Below are positions 5,722-9,993 of a DNA stretch of 9,993 bases, piece after piece. Position numbers and translations under genes: made by a program. The DNA lies in NCBI GenBank assembly GCA_021826485.1, contig JAKAZX010000118.1, forward strand, positions 1 to 9,993. The letters run 5' to 3'. The notes beneath the pieces are model-generated. The model was given only the letters and a program-made list of their open reading frames with translations. It did not search any database and had not been told where the DNA came from. How positions within the stretch are numbered: position 1 is the stretch's first letter; each line of letters starts with the position of its first letter. This DNA comes from Pseudomonadota bacterium (GTDB lineage: Bacteria; Pseudomonadota; Alphaproteobacteria; Acetobacterales; Acetobacteraceae).

Positions 5722-6809
5722 CGGGGCGCCGGCAGCAGCACGGTCTGCGCCGGCCGCCAGCGGACCTGTACGGCCGCGCCGGGGGGCAGGGAGAGCCCGG
5801 CCTCATGGGTCAGCCCGGCGACGGAGAGCAAAGTGCCGCCCGCCGATTCGACCGTGGTGCGGGTGACGTTGCCGGTGAAGATCACGTCCCGCACCACTGC
5901 TGCCACCGCGTTGCAGCCGGCCTCCACGGGCGCGGCGGCGGCGGCCAGCACCATGCTTTCCGGGCGGACCAGGATGCGGCACGGGCCGGCGCCCGCCGCG
6001 TCGCCGGACGCGGCCAGCACCCGCCCGCCCAGGCCGGGGCAGTCCACCAGCGTTTCGGACGTGGAGCGTTGGAGGATGTTGCCCTCCAGCAGGTTGGAGT
6101 CGCCGAGGAAGTCGGCGGCAAAGACGCTGCGCGGGCGGAAATACAGATCCGCCGGGGTGCCGATCTGTTCAATGCAGCCGTGGTTCATCAGACAGACCCG
6201 GTCCGACATGGTCAGCGTCACGACCTGGGCATCGGTGACGTAGAGCATCGTCGTGCCGAGCTGCCGGTGCAGGCGCTTGATCTCGATCTGGAGCTGGTCG
6301 CGCAGTTTCTTGTCCAGCGCGCCCAGCGGCTCGTCCATCAGGATGATGCCGGGGCGGTAGACGATGCAGCGGGCCAGGGCGATGCGCTGCTGCTGCCCGC
6401 CGGAGAGCTGGCGCGGCATCCGGTCCGCGACATGGGGCAATTGCACCAGCTCCAGGACCCGCTTCACCTCGGCCTGCACATGCGCCTCTCGCTGCCGGCG
6501 CATGCGCAGCGGGAAGGCGATGTTGTCCGCCACCGTCATGTGGGGAAACAGGGCGTAGGACTGGAACACCATGCCGATATCGCGCCGGAACGGCGGATCG
6601 CGGGTGGCGTCCCGCCCGTCGATCGCGATGCGGCCGCCATCGGGCAGCACCAGGCCCGCGACCATCATCAGGATCGTCGTCTTGCCCGATCCTGACGGGC
6701 CGAGCAGGGTGAGGAATTCGCCCTCCCGCAGATCGAGGCTGGTTTCCTGCAATGCCGTGAACGTGCCGTAGCGCTTCCAGACCCGTTCAAGCTGCAGTTT
6801 CGCGGTCAT
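5718..6809 (-). CDS. ABC importer ATPase (PotA-like) with an altered H-loop
   Basis: 363 residues from ATG 6807-6809, 10 bases after the binding-protein gene. The ribosome binding site is weak, so coupling is likely. Domains: nucleotide-binding domain (about 5-235), then a TOBE_2-type regulatory/substrate domain (about 235-363). Seen are Walker A GPSGSGKTT (37-45), Q-loop VFQSYALFPH (81-90), signature LSGGQQQR (135-142), Walker B IILMDEP (155-161) and D-loop GALD (163-166). The following H-loop, normally VTHDQxEA, reads VTDAQVVT, putting Asp193 (codon 6231-6233) where the histidine belongs. The rest is full length and well conserved, so this is not a decayed gene. The ATPase should power the fused permease downstream. 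Altered hydrolysis or regulation is inference. Confidence 0.9.
   Translation of the reverse strand: MTAKLQLERVWKRYGTFTALQETSLDLREGEFLTLLGPSGSGKTTILMMVAGLVLPDGGRIAIDGRDATRDPPFRRDIGMVFQSYALFPHMTVADNIAFPLRMRRQREAHVQAEVKRVLELVQLPHVADRMPRQLSGGQQQRIALARCIVYRPGIILMDEPLGALDKKLRDQLQIEIKRLHRQLGTTMLYVTDAQVVTLTMSDRVCLMNHGCIEQIGTPADLYFRPRSVFAADFLGDSNLLEGNILQRSTSETLVDCPGLGGRVLAASGDAAGAGPCRILVRPESMVLAAAAAPVEAGCNAVAAVVRDVIFTGNVTRTTVESAGGTLLSVAGLTHEAGLSLPPGAAVQVRWRPAQTVLLPAPR
6231..6233 (-). other. Asp codon at the H-loop histidine position of the ABC ATPase
   Basis: GAT on the minus strand encodes Asp193. The codons around it read Thr-Asp-Ala-Gln-Val-Val-Thr, where Thr-His-Asp-Gln-x-Glu-Ala is usual for this family. 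The reading frame is intact on both sides (YVT before, LTMSDRV after), so this is a multi-residue replacement and not a frameshift. Confidence 0.75.
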
Positions 6810-6819
6810 TGCCGGCCGG

Positions 6820-7887
6820 TCAGCCGAGCAGCCAGTTGTTGAAGCGGTCCAGCGCCGCATCCTTGTTGGCCGCCCAGTAGTCGCCGTCGATCTTCAGGCC
6901 GACCTTGTGCCACTCCGGATAGGTGGTCAGGGTGCGGGCGATTTTGTCCTCGATGTACTTGTAGGCATCGGGATTGGTCGGGCCGTTGGTGAGATAGCGG
7001 GTGAACGTCGCCTGCCGCTTGGCATCGCAGCAGAACTTCATGAACTGCCGGCAGATGTCCGCGTTCGGCGTGCCCTTCAGGATGGCGAAGACATCGACGC
7101 CCCAGATGTTCTGGTTCCAGCTTACATCGACCGGCGCGCCGGCATCCTGCGCGGCATAGACCCGGTTGGCCCAGACCGGCAGCATGTCCACCTCGTCATT
7201 GGCCAGCATCTGGGTGGCCTGGGCGCCCGACGCCCACCATGCGTCCACATGCGGCTTGATGCGGTCGAGCGATTTGAAGGCGCGGTCGAGGTCGCAGGGA
7301 TAGACCCTGGCGGCCGGCACGCCGTCCGCCATCAGCGCCTCCTCCACCGCGTCGAACGGGTATTTGCGCAGGCCGCGGCGGCCGGGAAAGCCCGCAACGT
7401 CCCAGTATTCCTTCCAGGACCCGGGCGGGCGCTTCACCTTGTCGGTGCGGTAGCCGATTGCGGTGGCATAGACATCCGAGCCGATGCCGTATTCGTCCCG
7501 GTATTCGGCCGGGATATCCTTCACCGCCGGATCGTCGTCCAGCCCGTGCTTCTCGATATAGCCGAATTTGGCGAGGAGCTGCACGGCAGTCTGGCTCATG
7601 CCGCCGGCGATATTCCAGGTGTAGTTGCGGGCCTCCACCATGCTCTTGATCTCGGCGGTCGGCTCGGCGGCCGAGACGATCCCGACGACCTCGATGCCGG
7701 TGGCGGCCCGGAACGGCTTGTAGAACGCCTCCCCGAACCCCTGGGTGAACGGGCCGCCCGGGTCGCGGACCACGATGCGCTTCCCCTGCGCCTCCGCATC
7801 GCGGATCACGAAGGGCGCCGCCAGGGCGGAAAGGCCGCCGAGCCGGAGCAGCGTCCGCCTCGACGACGTGGCCGCGGAAAGGGTCAT
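6820..7887 (-). CDS. Tat-exported solute-binding protein of a spermidine/putrescine-type ABC importer
   Basis: 355 residues from ATG 7885-7887, chosen because AGGAG (7896-7900) lies eight bases upstream and a clean signal peptide follows; the open frame up to 8019 runs into the promoter region. The N-terminus carries a twin-arginine motif SRRTLLR (9-15), a hydrophobic stretch and AEA-Q cleavage after about residue 33, so export in folded form is likely. The mature part is an extracellular-solute-binding fold of the PotD/PotF class: a first strand IVVRDPGGPF, a SxAEPTAEIKSM segment, GYRTDKV, and a Trp/Asn-rich ligand-side segment near DVSWNQNIWGVD. It should deliver ligand to the fused permease. 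First gene of the operon, as is common because binding proteins are needed in excess. Ligand unknown: a polyamine, opine, amino-acid derivative or related cation are all possible. Confidence 0.9.
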   Translation of the reverse strand: MTLSAATSSRRTLLRLGGLSALAAPFVIRDAEAQGKRIVVRDPGGPFTQGFGEAFYKPFRAATGIEVVGIVSAAEPTAEIKSMVEARNYTWNIAGGMSQTAVQLLAKFGYIEKHGLDDDPAVKDIPAEYRDEYGIGSDVYATAIGYRTDKVKRPPGSWKEYWDVAGFPGRRGLRKYPFDAVEEALMADGVPAARVYPCDLDRAFKSLDRIKPHVDAWWASGAQATQMLANDEVDMLPVWANRVYAAQDAGAPVDVSWNQNIWGVDVFAILKGTPNADICRQFMKFCCDAKRQATFTRYLTNGPTNPDAYKYIEDKIARTLTTYPEWHKVGLKIDGDYWAANKDAALDRFNNWLLG

Positions 7888-7895
7888 CCTGACTG

Positions 7896-7900
7896 CTCCT
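7896..7900 (-). promoter_or_regulatory. Ribosome binding site deciding the binding-protein start
   Basis: AGGAG on the minus strand lies eight bases before the ATG at 7885-7887. It decides for the start that gives a proper twin-arginine signal peptide. Confidence 0.65.
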
Positions 7901-7967
7901 GATTGCCCGGCGTTTTCGTATAGGATAAATATTTGACGATCCGCCATGCGGAGGCAAGGATCATCTT

Positions 7968-7982
7968 CGCCCGCGGCGGGCG
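7968..7982. promoter_or_regulatory. Perfect 7-bp inverted repeat, candidate operator
   Basis: CGCCCGC and GCGGGCG flank a single central G. The element lies about 20 bases before the dehydrogenase start, in a region expected to be the 5' leader. It could be an operator overlapping the transcription start or an RNA hairpin. GC-rich symmetry can arise by chance at this base composition. Confidence 0.35.
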
Positions 7983-8003
7983 GACCGATAAGCGGGAGAG
8001 GCC

Positions 8004-9455
8004 ATGCCGATCGAACCACCGATCCGGGACGCAGTCGCGGCGATCGTCGGCGCGGGCAACGTGCTGACCGGGGCGGATCTTGCGCCCTATGTCACCGACT
8101 GGCGGGACCGCTATCACGGCCGCGCCGTGCTGGTGGCGCGGCCGGGCACCGCCGCGGAGGTGGCCGCCGTGGTGCGCCTGTGCAGCGACCGCGGCATCCC
8201 GGTGGTGCCGCAGGGTGGCAATACCGGCCTGTGCGGCGCGGCGACCCCGGATGCCAGCGGGACGGCGATCGTGCTGCGGCTGGACCGCATGAACCGCATC
8301 CGATCGGTCAGCCGGCTGGATGGGACGGTGGAGGTGGAGGCAGGCTGCGTGTTGCAGGCGGTGCAGGCGGCGGCAGAGGCGGCAGGGATGTTCTTCCCGC
8401 TGAGCCTGGGCGCCGAGGGAAGCTGCCAGGTCGGCGGCAACATCGCCACCAATGCCGGCGGTACCGCGGTGCTGCGCTACGGACCGATGCGTGATCTGGT
8501 GCTGGGGCTGGAGGTCGTGCTGCCGGACGGCACGCTGTGCGACTGGCTGACGCCGCTGCGCAAGAACAACACGGGCTATGACCTCAAGCAGTTGTTCGTG
8601 GGGTCGGAGGGGACGCTGGGCATCATCACCGCCGCGGTGCTGAAGGTGTTTCCGCGCCCGGCCCAGACCGCGACGGCGATGGTGACGCTGGACGGGCCGG
8701 AGCAGGCGCTGACGCTGCTGGAATCGCTGCGCGCCGCGCTGGGTGACCGGCTGTCGTCCTTCGAGGTCCTCAACCGCGCCCAGGTCGAGATCGTGCTGGA
8801 GCAGACCGAGGCGGTGGCGATGCCATTCGCCGCTCCGGCGCCGTGGTACGTGCTGATCGAAGCGACGGACACGCTCGATCGCTACGATCTGCGCGAGGCG
8901 CTGGAAAACCTGCTGGCCGAGGCGCTGGATGCGGGCACGATCGGCGATGCGGTGGTGCCGGGCAGTGCCGCGCAGGCGGCGGCGCTGTGGAAGGTGCGGC
9001 ACAGCGTCTCGGAAGGCAACCGGAAGGCCGGCTACGGCGTGACGCACGACACCGCAGTGCCGCTGCGCCATCAGGCGGCATTCGTCCGCGCGGTGGAACG
9101 CCGGCTGGCCGCGGAGTTCCCGGACGGCAGACTGCTGATGGTCGGCCATATGGGCGACGGCAACATCCACGTCATCCAGATGCTCGGCGCCGCGCAGGCC
9201 GCGACGGAGCAGGGGCGGGATGCGGCGGCGGCCCGCATCAACCGGATCGTGGATGAGGAGACGCTGCGGCTGCACGGCTCGATCAGTGCCGAGCATGGCA
9301 TCGGCCAGACCAACAAGCGGCGCCTGCTGGAAGCGCGGGGCGAGGCGGATGTGGCGCTGATGCGCGCGATCAAGAGCGCGGTGGACCGCAAGCTGCTGTT
9401 CAATCCCGGCAAGGTGTTCGACATGGCGCCGCCGGCCGGACGCGGGGCGCACTGA
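8004..9455 (+). CDS. FAD-linked D-2-hydroxyacid dehydrogenase (GlcD / D-lactate / D-2-hydroxyglutarate dehydrogenase family)
   Basis: 483 residues from ATG 8004-8006, with GGGAG about five bases upstream. The N-terminal FAD-binding domain (about 35-215) has VPQGGNTGLCGAATP (68-82), GAEGSCQVGGNIATNAGG (136-153) and NNTGYDLKQLFVGSEGTLG (188-206). The C-terminal FAD-oxidase domain (about 220-470) has GHMGDGNIH (381-389), whose two His are metal ligands in characterised relatives, SAEHGIG (428-434) and a closing FNPGK (466-470). Such enzymes oxidise a D-2-hydroxyacid to the 2-oxoacid and pass electrons to quinone, flavoprotein or cytochrome. No export signal or membrane segment is visible, so it is probably cytoplasmic or peripheral. 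It is divergent from the importer operon and apparently shares its control region, so its substrate may be an intermediate of the same pathway. D-lactate, D-2-hydroxyglutarate and other hydroxyacids cannot be separated from sequence alone. Confidence 0.92.
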   Translation: MPIEPPIRDAVAAIVGAGNVLTGADLAPYVTDWRDRYHGRAVLVARPGTAAEVAAVVRLCSDRGIPVVPQGGNTGLCGAATPDASGTAIVLRLDRMNRIRSVSRLDGTVEVEAGCVLQAVQAAAEAAGMFFPLSLGAEGSCQVGGNIATNAGGTAVLRYGPMRDLVLGLEVVLPDGTLCDWLTPLRKNNTGYDLKQLFVGSEGTLGIITAAVLKVFPRPAQTATAMVTLDGPEQALTLLESLRAALGDRLSSFEVLNRAQVEIVLEQTEAVAMPFAAPAPWYVLIEATDTLDRYDLREALENLLAEALDAGTIGDAVVPGSAAQAAALWKVRHSVSEGNRKAGYGVTHDTAVPLRHQAAFVRAVERRLAAEFPDGRLLMVGHMGDGNIHVIQMLGAAQAATEQGRDAAAARINRIVDEETLRLHGSISAEHGIGQTNKRRLLEARGEADVALMRAIKSAVDRKLLFNPGKVFDMAPPAGRGAH

Positions 9456-9456
9456 T

Positions 9457-9993
9457 TTGGATGTGGACCTGACCGAACCGGGCGCGATCGCGGAGGCGGC
9501 GGCGGGCGCCTCGCCGGGGCCGGCGCTGGGCGAACGGGTGCGGCGGCTGCGGCGCGAACGGTCCTGGACGCTCGCCCAGGCCAGCCGCTGCACCGGACTG
9601 TCGCTGTCGGCGCTGTCCAAGATCGAGCGCGGCGATCTGTCTCCGACGCTGAGCAGCCTGAACAAGATCGCCGCCGGCTTCGGCATCGACGTGGCGACGC
9701 TGGTGAAGGGCGACGGACCCGCACCCGCCGCCGGCCGGCGTTCGATCACCCGGCGCCGCGGCGGCGACAGCCTGGCCACCGCCACCTGCCGCAACACCTG
9801 GCTCGCCACCGACCTGCGCAACAAGCGCATGCTGCCGATCCAGACCACGGTGACCGCGCGCGACCCGGGCGAATATGCCGAGTGGGCGTGCCATCCCGGC
9901 GAGATCTTCGTCTATGTGTTGTCCGGAACGCTGGTGGTCCACTCCACCGCCTATGTCCCGGTGCGGCTGGAGGCGGGCGACAGCATGTACTAC
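9457..9993 (+). CDS. XRE-cupin transcriptional regulator (3' partial, non-ATG start)
   Basis: An open frame continues to the window end (179 codons). The start is uncertain: TTG 9457-9459 lies one base after the dehydrogenase stop with a weak GGGGCG about eight bases upstream; GTG 9463-9465 is the alternative, and no in-frame ATG lies near. Residues 24-80 form a helix-turn-helix of the Cro/C1 (XRE) type: LGERVRRLRRERSWTLAQ, then LSLSALSKIERG and SPTLSSLNKIA. After an Arg-rich linker (about 90-105), a cupin domain begins near residue 135: RDPGEYAEW, HPGEIFVYVLSG, and GDSMYY at the edge. The window cuts it inside the cupin. Regulators of this build usually control adjacent catabolic or transport genes and sense a small ligand through the cupin. 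Tight coupling to the dehydrogenase supports local control of this cluster. Confidence 0.85.
   Translation, partial: MDVDLTEPGAIAEAAAGASPGPALGERVRRLRRERSWTLAQASRCTGLSLSALSKIERGDLSPTLSSLNKIAAGFGIDVATLVKGDGPAPAAGRRSITRRRGGDSLATATCRNTWLATDLRNKRMLPIQTTVTARDPGEYAEWACHPGEIFVYVLSGTLVVHSTAYVPVRLEAGDSMYY

Larger units (their letters stand above)
7888..8003. promoter_or_regulatory. Divergent promoter region between importer operon and FAD dehydrogenase
   Basis: These 116 bases must serve both the minus-strand importer operon and the plus-strand dehydrogenase. The centre (about 7912-7934) is the most AT-rich patch in the neighbourhood. For the plus strand, TTGACG (7933-7938) is followed after 17 bases by AAGGAT (7956-7961), a plausible but weak -35/-10 pair. 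For the minus strand, the same AT-rich patch lies 25-50 bases before the start codon and probably contains the -10. Two symmetric elements could be operators: TCCGC-CAT-GCGGA (7940-7952) and CGCCCGC-G-GCGGGCG (7968-7982). The XRE-cupin regulator encoded downstream is the obvious candidate to bind here. Confidence 0.45.

Noticed and set aside
3961..6243. Long plus-strand open frame of 760 codons opposite the permease and ATPase genes
   Set aside because: It is antisense to two clearly conserved genes and its product is dominated by Gln, Gly, Arg, Ala and His, typical of an antisense frame of GC-rich coding DNA. No domain motif or signal is seen.
7884..9848. Long minus-strand open frame of 654 codons opposite the FAD dehydrogenase and regulator
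   Set aside because: It is a low-information Arg/His/Gln-rich shadow crossing a promoter region and two genes with strong family motifs on the other strand.
1..9993. CRISPR arrays, tRNA/rRNA genes, prophage or toxin-antitoxin genes
   Set aside because: I found no regularly spaced short repeats, no tRNA-like cloverleaf and no phage, recombinase or toxin motifs on either strand by reading.

Overview
The window is GC-rich (about two thirds G+C by eye) and densely coded, with strong GC bias at third codon positions, Tat- and Sec-type export signals and GAGGA-like ribosome binding sites. This suggests a high-GC alphaproteobacterium, possibly Acetobacteraceae/Rhodospirillales. That placement is inference from style and gene content, because no rRNA or marker gene is present.

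Layout. (1) Positions 1-158 hold the 3' end of a plus-strand gene I cannot identify. (2) Positions 175-1143 (minus) encode a peptidase M19 ('membrane dipeptidase') homologue that lacks the N-terminal metal ligands of the classical family. (3) Positions 1266-2879 (minus) carry three small exported proteins of one family: a divergent lipoprotein (1266-1625) and two nearly identical Sec-exported paralogues (1962-2324 and 2487-2879). The two paralogues sit in a head-to-tail DNA duplication of about 0.5 kb per unit, which also copies a perfect 11-bp inverted repeat downstream and a GC-rich palindrome upstream. (4) Positions 3030-7887 (minus) form a compact operon: Tat-exported solute-binding protein, ABC ATPase, a permease with both membrane subunits fused in one chain, and a dihydrodipicolinate-synthase-family lyase. 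(5) Diverging from it, on the plus strand, are an FAD-linked D-2-hydroxyacid dehydrogenase (8004-9455) and, directly behind it, an XRE-cupin regulator cut by the window end (9457-9993).

How the parts may work together (inference): the spermidine/putrescine/opine-type importer brings in a small, probably amine- or carboxylate-containing compound. The DapA-like lyase, the FAD dehydrogenase and possibly the M19 homologue act on it or its products, and the XRE-cupin protein probably senses it. The substrate cannot be read from the sequence.

The points most worth a second look are the tandem family of small helical exported proteins, whose members also show an internal repeat; the importer ATPase, in which the normally invariant H-loop histidine is an aspartate; the M19 homologue without its HxD motif; and the fused permease. 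I found no RNA genes, CRISPR arrays, transposases or phage genes.
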